Part shown: positions 36,801-47,015 of the stretch, piece by piece
How the letters are laid out: every line of letters begins with the position of its first letter
Position numbering within the stretch: position 1 is the first letter of the stretch
Origin: Eonycteris spelaea
Lineage: Eukaryota > Chordata > Mammalia > Chiroptera > Pteropodidae
Direction of reading: 5' to 3'
Length of the DNA: 64,000 nt
Assembly: GCA_003508835.1 (NCBI GenBank)
Contig: PUFA01000203.1
Span: 1,084,501 to 1,148,500 of the forward strand
The notes under the pieces: generated by a model
Database searches by the model: none
Told to the model about the DNA's origin: nothing
The model's input: the letters and a program-made list of their open reading frames with translations, nothing else
Program-made: the position numbers and the translations under genes

Positions 36801-38660
36801 TGTGTCACCAAATGCTTGGGAATTCCCCTTCCTTTCCCCCATCCCCACCCCAAAAAGGGACAGGAGCCAGAGACCCTTAGAAAGCTGGCCTCCCAGGTGC
36901 TTGTGGTTGCGGGGGAGGGGGCTTTGGGAGGCAGATTCCCCCTCCTGCCATTGGGGAGGTTCCAAAAGGATCCCCGAGACATCCCGGGATGGTGAGAATG
37001 CCCACTCTAAACTCAAGCAGAACGCACAGAATGGTCACCTTGACTGGAGGGCACATAGGAGAGCCACCAGGCAGGGGCCAGCTTTGCAGAGGGAACCCGG
37101 AATGAGGTGCAGGAGCAGGTAGGAGGAGGGTGGTTGGCAGGGCGGGGCTGGGGTGATTTATGGGGTCCTGGGTCCCCTCCCCCATGCTCTTCCCAGCCCC
37201 CTGCCACCGTGGGTTGCTAAGGGATGCTCTGGGGGTGGAGAGATGCGGAGACCCTCCATCTGGCCCCTCCCCCACCCCAGGGAGTGCCCTGCAGGCAGCT
37301 TCATCCACTACCCTTCCCAGGCCCAGTGGACACCAGCCTCTGCTGGTCCTCGCAGTCCAGCCGGCCTGGAGCTGTGAGGGCTCCCAGGCAGCCTGAGGAT
37401 CTGGAGAGGGGTTGGGGGCTGAGGGGGCATGCGGGGGCCAGCCCAGGGGGGAGGGGTCCAGAGGGAGTCAAGGGTAGAGGCCGTGAGGAACTCAGGTTTG
37501 GGGGAGACCAAGTCCCAACCTTTGGGTAGCTTCCAGTATAATAGGCAGGACAGACCTCCCATCCCCATCCTCCACAGAGCGATCACGGTCAAGATTAGGG
37601 GCCTGGCAAAGGGGGCCTGGGGTTGCGGGTGGGGTTTGGGAAGGAGGAGGTGGGGGCGGGGAGGAGGGAGGTAAGCCTGGAAAGTCTGAGTCCAGGTTGG
37701 GGGTGACAGGGACCTGGGCAGAGTAGGGCTGCATAGGGACTGGCTCAGGTCTCCTCTGAGATTCTCCGATTTTAAAGCCCTTGGAGAAGTCACCCTAGGT
37801 GTACTTTGGGGGCCTCCAAAGCTGCTGGCTCCCCTCCCACGTGGGGCAGGCAGGGAGCACTGGGCCCGCAGCCCTGCTTCTGACGCCCGCCCACCGGCCG
37901 CCCCCACCGGTCACGGGCTGTGCAGCCCTCCTGATCTCACCCTCAGCCCTAGGCACAGCACGCCACCCGGGGAGGGAGGGGCTGACCCTCATTAGACCAC
38001 CCCCTGCTGGTGTAAGCCCTTCCTTAGCTGTGGTCTCAGTAAAGCTGACAATAGCCCTGAAAACTGGGCCATGCTGTCCCCCGCTCACGAAGGCGTAGTC
38101 ACAGCCCAGAGAAGGACACGTGGCCCAGAGGTCTGGGGCTCTCACGTGGGGCTGAGCTTCAGATGGGGCTTCCTGGATCCCAAAGCATAGGCTCCCTGTG
38201 CTCCTGCTGGCCTCTGGCCTCTGGCAGAAGGTGTCCCAGACACGGTGGGAGGAGCTGAGAGGGAGGGGAGCAGATAGGCAGACTTCCGGCAGGTTCTGGG
38301 GAGAAAGGGGCTGTGCTTCTCAGGTGCAAAGCCGAAGTCTGAAAGATGCTGGGAACAGTTTGCTGATCGAAGACAGGACAGGAAGAGGCCAGAGGAACTG
38401 GAAGTCACCCAAACATCCCAGGGTGGTCCCTGGCCAAGGAAAGCATGCTCCTCGCCTTCCTGAAGCAAGTACCGGGGCATCCGCCTAATCTCCCGCCTGC
38501 CTGGCATCTGCGTCCCCACCCCTGGCATCCCTTCCCTCCCCCCTTGGCCCCATGGCCCTGGGAGAACACCTGGAAGAGGTGCTCTCCCTGGAAGCTTGTC
38601 CTCTGTCTCTGGCTAAGGTCGCCATCCAAAAAGAACCCTAGTCACTTGACACTTGGCTGT
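33900..38660. other. Host-transcript intron, no recognised exon
   Basis: GC-rich single-copy sequence. I looked for the middle part of the human C1orf61 ORF and did not find it. A second RFX X-box lies at 36327-36340. No tRNA, snoRNA or repeat of note was seen. Confidence 0.4.
36327..36340. promoter_or_regulatory. RFX X-box-like site (GTTGCCATGGTGAT)
   Basis: The GTTGCCATGG half is perfect and the second half is degenerate. It is the second such site in the same interval, after 32715-32728. Confidence 0.4.
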
Positions 38661-38670
38661 TTCTTTTCAG

Positions 38671-38910
38671 ACCAAAAAGAACCTACATCTCGCAGTTGGC
38701 CGGGGACCCTCTGAGAAGCCCTCCTGGAGTGGCTGGAGGTTGATGCCTCCTCCGAGGAGCCCTGGAGCAGGGTGGAGCAGGGAGGCCCCAGCCCACCCAC
38801 CACGCCTGGAGCCACCTGGGACGAGTCGGCTTCACCCCTGCTCCAAGCCCACTGCCTGGCCTCTCCTGCCGTCCGCCCCCCACCTAATAAAGACTCTTGA
38901 CCCCTGAACA
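38671..38910 (+). ncRNA. MIR9-1HG: Terminal exon of MIR9-1HG with poly(A) signal
   Basis: A strong acceptor (GTTTCTTTTCAG ending at 38670) opens an exon reading TKKNLHLAVG in phase 0, which I match to the C-terminal TKKKNVLHLVG of human C1orf61 from memory. AATAAA lies at 38886-38891. The frame stays open to a TGA at 38905-38907, only 14 nt past the poly(A) signal and so close to where cleavage should fall. It would join the 31.6-kb exon in phase. The end is set at the expected cleavage zone. The coding frame is longer than the human tail and differs after the first dozen residues, which suggests it is not under strong selection. Confidence 0.7.
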
Positions 38911-39521
38911 ACAGGACTGGTGGGCGTGGATGTGCCTGTGGGCCGGGGTGGGGGGAGCAGAAGGAGAAGAGGGGACCCTGGCTCCAGAGACCAGTGCTGG
39001 AAGCCGCCCTCGCCACAGGCAGGCAGGGGGCCGCACGAGGACGGCAGTGGGGAGTGCGGTGGAGCCGGCCTTGGCCGCTCCCATCCCTCTCAGCCACGCC
39101 AGGCCTCCTGGGGGCGGCAGCTGACCTGCTCACCTGCTCACTGCCGATGCAGAGCGATGGGCCCCTAGCCGGGAACGGCCTCCGTGCCACAAGGACCCGG
39201 ACAGTGGGAGAGGGTGGCTCGCACCCCCAGCCTGTCTGGGAGGCCACTGGCTGGCCCTCTGCTCCCTCACGAAAGGACCCTTCCTCAGAAATGCCCCCCC
39301 ATTCCCCCACAACACATCTGTATCCAAAACCTGCCCAAAGTCGGCCCCTCGCCCTGGAGAGAGCGCCCGCTGGACAGCGGGCAGAGTCCAGCTGCCAGCG
39401 CCTCGCACGCCGCCCAGCCCGCTGCCTCCCAGGCCTGCGGTCTGAACCCCGGGGTCTTTCTAAGTAAAGGCTTATGACAATACACGTGGCACGGTGCTGC
39501 CAACACAGGACAGGTGTGCCT

Positions 39522-39606
39522 CCTTCCCGCCCTGTCCCCGGCCACGCCCCCTTCCCGCCCTGTCCCCGGCCACGCCTCCGTCCCGCCCTGTCCCCGGCCA
39601 CGCCCC
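39522..39606. repeat. GC-rich minisatellite, three 28-bp units
   Basis: The unit core GCCCTGTCCCCGGCCACGCC recurs with starts at 39529, 39557 and 39585, an exact 28-bp period. Confidence 0.92.
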
Positions 39607-40439
39607 TCCTGCACCACCGCAGCCCTGGGGACCACGCAGTCCCCTCCCAGTACAGCGCCCCCAGCTCCTCTAGGCCACGACGCCTCGCTCGAGGTCGAGC
39701 TGAACCTCGGGGCCTCTCGGCACCTGCCCTGGGCCCCGGGCAGGAAGGAGCCTCGCTAGGAGCCGCCTGGTGTGGCCCAGCTCCTCGGAGCAGGGGAGGG
39801 ATGCGTCCGGGGGTCCTCGGCCTGGTGGGGGCTGTCAGAAGGCCCCAGGCCCCCTCAACCTACCTGCCAAGGAGCCCCGGGTCCCCACAAAGACGGCGTC
39901 TGGGAGGGCTGATCGAGTAAGAGGAAGCTGCTCTGTTTGCACGGCAATCTGGCTTACTCAAGGGCTCACCAGCCAGGAGCATGCTGCCTTCCCAGGTTCC
40001 CTGCCCTTCTGGAACCTTCTGCTGCCCAGCCTTGCAGGAACCTCTTGCAGCAGGTGGGCAGGCAGGGGCTCCATCCCTGGGAAGTGGGGGTGAATGGAGG
40101 CAGGGTCTGGCCTGGAGGCCGCCCTTCCCCTCCCCCCTGGGCCCCAGAGCCCGCCATCAGTCTGGACGGCCTCCGTACCCCCGGGCATTGGGGGGCCTGG
40201 GCGGGGAGAGGCAGCAGTGACTGGGGCCAGCCCTCTGCCCCCTCGAGTGGCCTCCTGGCCTCCTGGCTCGGAAGGGAGGCTCCCTGTGAAGGAGTCGGGC
40301 AGGCATGGAAGCGGGGAGGAAGGACAGGGGAGCAGGGCGCTTCCCTCAGGTGGGAGAGGAGAGGAGCGAGGGGTGGGCGGAGCGATGCCAGGACATGGTG
40401 GAGGGACGCTGTGGAATGTGCTCCCAGAGTCCTACTGAG

Positions 40440-40495
40440 CATATGCAGATGAGGCCTGTCTGTATGCAAATAAGACCGTCTGTATGCAGATGAGG
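40440..40495. promoter_or_regulatory. Three octamer-type sites at about 20-bp spacing
   Basis: ATGCAGAT (40443-40450), an exact octamer ATGCAAAT (40464-40471) and ATGCAGAT (40484-40491) share the context CTGTATGCARAT. They are spaced 21 and 20 bp, about two helical turns, as if made by small tandem duplication. Function is inferred. Confidence 0.45.
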
Positions 40496-41639
40496 AGCGG
40501 TGCATTGTCCTCCGGGGTTACCATAGAGCCCACCCACCCCCTTCCCCCAGGGCGCCAGCTGCAGGGCAGCCTGGGAAGAGGCCAGGCCTGGGGAGGGGTA
40601 GCAGGTTAGAGTTCAAGAAGGACTTGCCAAAGGAAACCGGCCCAGTCCAGCTCCGGAGATGAAGTGGGGACCAGAAGGGGTCTGCGGGGAGAGTCAGGCA
40701 GAAAGGATGGGGTGGACTGTGAAAGGCCACCCCGGGACCCAGGCCGACTGACCGGACGCTGTGGGAGGGCGGCAGGACCGGAAGGCATGTGCTGAGTGTC
40801 CACGCCAGGTCCCACACAGTGACCAGTGACAACCCATGAGCCCTTTCACAGAGGAGGCCCGGACGGGTGACAGGCACACACAGGTCCCGCGGTTTGCAGA
40901 TGGCAAGGCCCTGCCTGTCTGACTCCACGGTGGCCGCAGCTCAGACCCCACCGGTGAGGGGGCCGGGAGTCAGGGGCTGTGCCTGGGTGGGCCCTGTCGC
41001 CCCTGGGCTGCAGAGGGCTGAGCACTGGCAGTGGGGGGCCGGGTGGGGCTGCTGGGGGTAGCCAAGGGGACGGAAACCGGGAGGGGGACGTCAGATGCCA
41101 GGGAAACAGGCCCAGAGGGATTGGGGGGGGCAGCCCTCCTAGCTCAGCAGACCCAAGTCCAAGGCCCTGGGCCCCCAGCCCAGCGCCCCTTCCTGGGCCG
41201 CAGGAGGGAGTTGGGGTGCCCTTGAGCGTGGCCTCTCCTCTTCCTCCAGTGGCTCCTCAAGGCCTTTGTGGGGCGCCGTGGGGAAGAGAGGCCCCTTGTC
41301 GGCTCATTCATCGGGCCGGAGGCTTGGTGATGCCAGCCCCCGGCAGCCGCTGGGCTCTCCTTCCTGGGGGTGCCAGCGGGCCCCTGCACGCTGCCACTGC
41401 CTGCTCCCCAGCCCTGTCATTTCCGGGAGCCTTGGAGCTTTGGCCCCGGTCCCGGCTGAAGGCTCACGGGGAGCCCCTGCCCCCGGGGCCCCCGCACCTC
41501 GCTTCTCACACGCTGGCTCCAGACCTGTGGGGACGCGGGATGGCTGGTGCCCAGCTCTGCCCACCCCCCAGCCCGGCCGGCCTCAGGGCGGAGAGAGGAA
41601 CACGCTGCCCCCAAAAAGCCTCTCCAGGATGGGGCCCTA

Positions 41640-41720
41640 GAAATCCTTAGCACTAATTATGAATCTGGGGACAAACGCATTTGCAAGTCAATTAGTGACA
41701 AAACTTTCCCAGGAAAGAGC
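41640..41720. promoter_or_regulatory. Homeodomain-rich candidate element
   Basis: ACTAATTATGAAT, GCATTTGCAAG and GTCAATTAGTGAC fall within 70 bp, set in GC-rich flanks. Confidence 0.4.
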
Positions 41721-42239
41721 TTCCCGAGGCTCAGCCTCAGACAGGGCCACATGCTGGCTTGTGCTGTCCCTCCCCCTGCCTCTGTCCCGCTGGCTGGCTC
41801 CAGGCTCAGGGACAGAGGCCTGAGCGGGCATGAGGGGCCAAGGGCAAGGCTGCGCTCTCTGGAGGTCAGCTTAAGGTCACCATCGGGCTGCCACCAGGAA
41901 GGAGACAGGCCGTCGGACCTGGCCTCAGTTCCACCTGCAGCAGAGCACAAGTGCCAAGGAGACAGCTGGCCTGCCAGGGCGGCCTGGGTGGGTCGACAGA
42001 AAAGTGGAAGTCACTGTGAAAGGGCCAGGGAGAGATGCTCCTCAGGGAACACAGAAACCAGGGCGAGAGGGGACCAAGGGAGACACAGGCGGTCCCAGGC
42101 ACCTCGCACACGCCCAGGCAGGAGGCAGCCAGCCGTCAGCTACACCTGGGGGAACTCCAGGTGGACGGCACCATCTGTGCCCGATCTTGTCCCTCCCCGG
42201 CGGCGGGCCTTTCGCTGGGCAAGGGGCTCTCTGCTGGAA

Positions 42240-42400
42240 GACCCCTTAATTGGGGGAGGAGGGGGAGGGAAAGGGTTGTTGTTTGGGTGAAGGCCCTAGA
42301 GCCAGTCTGGCCGTTTTAGGGAGATTAAGGGATTAAAACGTGTTTGAGGGACTCAAGCTAAGGGGGGGCTAAGGATCTAATTGCCCCCTTTAGCCAGGGC
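42240..42400. promoter_or_regulatory. Candidate element with bicoid-type tandem sites
   Basis: CTTAATTGGG near 42245, ATTAAGGGATTAAA at 42324-42337 (two GATTAA cores, OTX/PITX-like) and TCTAATTGCC near 42376. The 14-mer recurs exactly at 45729-45742. Confidence 0.45.
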
Positions 42401-43110
42401 TGGCCTGGCAATTGGGCGGGGCAACCAGTGGGGGGCGCCTCTCTTCCAGTTCGGTGAGGAGAGGCGGAGCCCAGGCGCTAGGAGGGGAGCCTTTTTCCTC
42501 ACCTTGAACACCACCCCCCACCCCACCCCGCTGCCAGGGTCACAGCCCCGAGAGGCTCGCCCTGCTGCCCTCCCCGAGGCTGCCTGCAGCGTAACCAGTC
42601 CAGGGGGCCTGGAGAGTTTTGAGGGGCCAGGAAGGGGAACGCCTAGGTCCCAAGGGTGTCCTTGGGGTGCTCAACACTGCACACAGTTGAGAGTGTCCTC
42701 CGTGTCGAGGGCCACATGAGGCACTGTGCACTGTCCAGGAGGGAGGCTGCAGGCTGAGGGTCGGCAGCGAGCAGCCCCCGCCCAAGGGCCTCCGGCTCTG
42801 GGAGCCCGGCCTCACCTGGCCGACTCTCCTCTCCTGGCCTGGCACACACGGCAGGTGTCACACGGTAAGCCTGCTGCTCCTCCCACCGCCCCCGGGAAAG
42901 CCACCCCTCTCCTGAGAGGTCTTCCGCCCCGCTCCTGTCCACAGTCCACAGGTGTCCCCCACACAGTCAGAGGCCCTGGCCGTCCTGCGTGGGGGCTGCT
43001 TACCGTACAGGATGCTCTTTGTGCCCTAAAGAGCGAAGAAATTACATATTCAGAAATAAATTTATTTAACTTTAAAATATTAATTATTGCATTTTTTTAA
43101 AGGCTGGGGA

Positions 43111-43229
43111 GCCTACAGCCATGCCACCCTGAGCACGCTCAATCGCGTCTGATCTCGGAAGCTAAGCCGGGTCCGGCCTGGTTAGTACTTGGATGGGAGA
43201 CCCCCTAGGTAGACCAGGTGCTGCAGGCG
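43111..43229 (+). pseudogene. 5S rRNA-like sequence (retroposed pseudogene or 5S-derived SINE head)
   Basis: About 119 nt align end to end with mammalian 5S rRNA. The A-box region (AAGCTAAGCCGGGTC) and box C (TGGATGGGAGACC) are almost intact. About 15-20 substitutions are spread along it, including CGCGTCTGATC for CTCGTCTGATC and TAGACCAGG for ATACCGGG. There is no T-run terminator at the 3' end; an AAAAATTAAGG stretch and unique sequence follow, then a GGAA/GA microsatellite. A functional 5S gene is unlikely. Some mammals have SINEs with 5S-derived heads (described in fruit bats), so it could be one of these. Confidence 0.85.
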
Positions 43230-43297
43230 TAAAAATTAAGGGATTGTAAACTGACAAGGTCCTTGCAATCTGTGAGGTCAGCCAAGAGTTGCCTTGC

Positions 43298-43316
43298 GGA
43301 AGGAAGGAAGGAAGGA

Positions 43317-43362
<46 letters not shown>
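43298..43362. repeat. (GGAA)n-(GA)n microsatellite
   Basis: About five GGAA units run into about twenty uninterrupted GA units. It lies 70 bp after the 5S-like sequence. Polypurine tracts of this kind can form triplex (H-DNA). Confidence 0.95.
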
Positions 43363-43365
<3 letters not shown>

Positions 43366-45679
43366 TGGGGAAGGACAGTGTTTAATCCCAAAAATCAGAG
43401 TTTGCAAGACGCCTCGTTTGGGAGAAATAGTGCCATTTCAGTCCCTTCTCTCTACCCTGCTTCCTTCACTGGCTCCTGCCTCCTCCCAGGCCAGCTGGGC
43501 CTGGTCGCTGTGCCCCACACTTGGCCCAGGTCCCCCGAGAGCCGCTTGGAGCTGGCCAGAGAGAAGCAGGCCCTGTCTCCGTCCAGCAGGCGTCGTGGGC
43601 AGGGCGCCTGGATTCCCACTAGCCCTGTGCCCACAGGCAAGTCGCAATGCTCCCGGAGCCCAGCATCGCCCCTGTGGGGGTGGGGGGCAGCGAGGGCCTG
43701 GCCGCTCGGCTGGGGAGCGTGGGACCGCTGCTCGCCCCCCTCCGTCCTGCCGCAGCTGTGGGCTCTGTGTCCCTAACCCGTGCCCTCCCACAGGCGATGC
43801 CCTCTCTGCACATCAGCCTCGCATCGCAGACACGGGTGCGTCCTGCCCTTCCTGTCCCTATAGGACCATGCTGAGCACAAAGGAGCTGTGCAGGCCGCGC
43901 CTCGGCCTCCTCATCAGAAGAGTGGGGGCGCGCAGGAGCCACGCCAGCGCCGTGGCGAGGCGGGTGCGAGGATGCGTGCGCAGTACTGGGCGCAGGCGCA
44001 CCACACCGGCGGGGCTCAGGGCCGTGGCTGTTGTCTCCGTTATTAGGGGGGCGGCCCCCGCAAAGTGCCAGCCGAGAGGCTCCTCCCCTCTGCTCCCGCT
44101 GGGATGATGAGGCCTGTGGTGATAGCTGCTCTCACTCATGGGCCCTGTGAGAAGAGAATGGTGCATAATGGGACACTTAAGGGCTCAGCCCAGCCAGGGG
44201 GCGGGCTGGGAAGGCCAAGGGACCCCCCCCCCCCGGCCAGAAACCCGAAATGACAGGCCACCCTTTTTTTGCTGCGAGGCGGGTCAGCCAAGAACCTTCA
44301 GACGCAAACCCAAGCCCAGGCCCATCGCCAATGTATACCGAGCACCCGCAAGAGCCAGGCGCTACTCTGGGTGCTGGGGTGCCAGCCTGTACAGACCCCG
44401 GCCCTCGGACCTCGCGAGGGGGGGGAGACTGACAGAATGCAAATGAAGAGGCATGATCCACCGGGGACCAGAGGGTGATGGGTGGCCGGGGAAGCTAGGC
44501 AGGCAATGGGGCTCTGGGGCGTGTGGTGGGGGTGGGGGGGGGGCCTGCATGTTAAAATAAGATGCTGGGAAAGGCCAGGTTTTGTTCAACTTTCTCTAGT
44601 GGAAAATTTGAAATAGATGCAAAAATACACAGTCTCGTGTAGTGAAGCCCCACCTGGCTGTCACCTGTTTCCAGCAACTGCCAACCCTGTCACCTGCACC
44701 TGCGTGGACTCTTCCCACCCCAAGGTTGTCTGGAAGCAAATCCCAGACATCTTCCTCGGCGGCGTGATGCCTGTGAGGACCAGCGAGCCGGGGAAGCCCG
44801 CCCTGCTCATGGGGGGGTGGGGGGGGGCGCATTCCGGGTGGAGGGACAGCAAAGCCAAAGCCTCCTGCCCGCCCTGGGGAAGACCCCGTCCTCATCCCAG
44901 CCTCGGCCCTACCGGCTGTGCGACCTGACCCGCGTCTCTTACCCTCTGAGCCCAGTCCTGCCATCCGCCTCACAGGGCTGCCGCCCCTACCCCCGGGGCA
45001 TTTGAAGGGCTGGAGTGAAAACCTGGACGAGCATTTCATAAAGTGGAGCAACGGGGCAGGGTCGGCCTCTGCTCGCAGGCAGGTCCAGCCCCAGAGAGAC
45101 TTGGGGGCTTGGGGGCGACTGTTTCCCGTGGGAGGCTACCCCAGAACTCAGTCTAGCAGGCCACAGTTGGGGAGGGGCCTCAGCCCAGAGCTTGGCTCTG
45201 TGGCTGGCCTACCCTCACCCCGCCCCCAGCCCCGTGCATGGGCCGCGGGGTCCCAGGCTGCTGGGGACAACTGAAGGGCGAAGGCCTGGATGGCCGGCTG
45301 TTCTCCCAGGAGGCTCAGCCCCCTATGAAGATTCTTATCGCCACCTCCCTCTGAGGGTGGCCTTTCCCGGGGGGGGGCACAAAAAGACCCTCAGCTCTCA
45401 TCCTCTGGCAGGGTAATGGGCTGCGCACACTGAGGAGCCCCAGCCCCACATCTGGCCTCCCCATTGTCCCAGGCCCGGCCCGCCAGGCGCTGGGTGGCAG
45501 TGGCCCGGAAGCCAGCACAGTCCCCAGCTGGGCACGCCTAGCCCCTCCCCCCCCTCCAGCCGCCCAGACTCAGGGCTTGATTTGGGGAGAGGTGGCGTTC
45601 ACCCCACGCTTCGCCCCACACCGGCTCACTCTCACTGGGAATTTCGCCCCTCTCCAGCCGGGCCTGAGCGCTGGGAGCG

Positions 45680-45800
45680 TGGGAGGGAACAATTAGGAAG
45701 GCCATTAGCTCTCAGCCGTCTGAGAGGGATTAAGGGATTAAAGCCTGCGGACCAATCTCGCCCGCGCCGCGTTAAGGTCCTTGCAGGGATTTTGTTGTCA
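45680..45800. promoter_or_regulatory. Candidate element with repeated bicoid 14-mer
   Basis: ACAATTAGG and GCCATTAGCTC lie before ATTAAGGGATTAAA at 45729-45742, identical to 42324-42337, and a GCGTTAAGG lies after it. The patch is AT-richer than its flanks. Confidence 0.45.
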
Positions 45801-46929
45801 GGACTTTTTTTCTCTTTTTCCCCGGGGTTGGTGAGACTGAAGTCTTGGTGGATCCTTCCTTCTGAAGCTGCAGAAAAAGTCAAGACATTGAAGTCCTGAT
45901 GGCGAAAACAGGGGGGAGGGGAGGGTCCCTCCCCAAGCTCTCTGGGGCATGAGTGGGCGTGAGTGGGTGGGGGCGGGGGTGCAGAGGGAAGGCCCAGATA
46001 AGAGCCCACCGGCTCCCCTGGGAGACCCTCCCCCCCAGCCCCGCCCCGCCTGCTGGGCCGCCTGCCACCTCCTGCGAGTCCCAGCTGGGGTCCCAGCAGC
46101 TTCCCCTGTCCCTAACTGGGGCCGACTGAGGCAAGCTGGGCCAAAGGGCCACTTGCCACTCACTGTGCTCTGATGGCCGAGGGCGGAGGTCAGGGAGGGG
46201 AGGCGAGGCAGCACAGGCCTCTGACACAAAGCCAGAGCCCAGCTGGGGCGAGCAGACGAACCCACAGCTCCTTACGACAGACGCCCTGTGAGGTGCACCG
46301 GGACAGGACGGGATGGGGGCTCTCCAGAGGAGGCGGACCTCGTCCAGTCTGGAGGGGTTAGGGACAGTCCCAAGGAGAATATGACCATCTTTGATGGCGA
46401 GCGTACCCCAAGGCCAGGTCCCTGTCACGTGAGGTGCGTGCTCCACTCGGACGTGTCACCCCCTTCACAGCACGTCTCACGTTCTCACTGACACGGTCCC
46501 CTCTCCACAGGAGAAAGTCAAAGACTCTATCATCTGGCCAAAGGCCCAGGGAGGCTGTGGGGGCCCTGGGAGCTCTGAGCTGGAAAGCCAAGATGCACGT
46601 CGGGGAGCACGCTCAGCTGTCCCCAGTCTTCGCGCCATCCATCCGACCCACCCGGAACATTCTGGGGCCCAAAGATACCCACTTCACTGGCTCACACAGT
46701 CCCTATCACACGCACTCCCGGCTCCCCTTGTCCCAGTGTGCGGCTCCCGGGAGGGAAGGCAGCCCCTCCGTTCCTCCTCCAGGAGGCTCGGCCAGAGCCC
46801 TCTGAGGGCCTGGCAGGCTGGGGCAGGCGGCCGCGGGGACAGTCCTTCCCAAGATGGAGGCAGGCAGAAGCCAGCCCGAGCCAGCACCTGGCCGGTGCGG
46901 GTGATGGGTGCTGGCGGGTGCAGCCTGCT

Positions 46930-47015
46930 GCAGCACTAATAATCGAGTTTATTAATGCTCTTAATTAGCAACCACCACAAGAAGTCCAGTGCTAATTCCA
47001 GCAATGATCGAGGCT
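46930..47015. promoter_or_regulatory. Homeodomain-dense candidate element
   Basis: CACTAATAATCGAGTTTATTAATGC, CTTAATTAGCAACC and GTGCTAATTCCAGC crowd into 70 bp of otherwise GC-rich sequence. CTTAATTAGC is an LHX-type site. Confidence 0.45.

Larger units (their letters stand above)
38920..43100. other. Intergenic region between MIR9-1HG and RHBG remnants, part 1
   Basis: No gene was recognised. It contains a 28-bp tandem repeat (39522-39606), an octamer-type tandem array (40440-40495) and homeodomain-rich islands near 41.65 and 42.3 kb, each listed separately. Confidence 0.45.

Noticed and set aside
43111..43229. A functional 5S rRNA gene
   Set aside because: Too many substitutions, no T-run terminator, and a solitary copy instead of a tandem array.
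43289..44107. A 272-residue open frame beginning in the GGAA/GA repeat
   Set aside because: The first part is repeat-encoded Arg/Glu; the rest has no family match.
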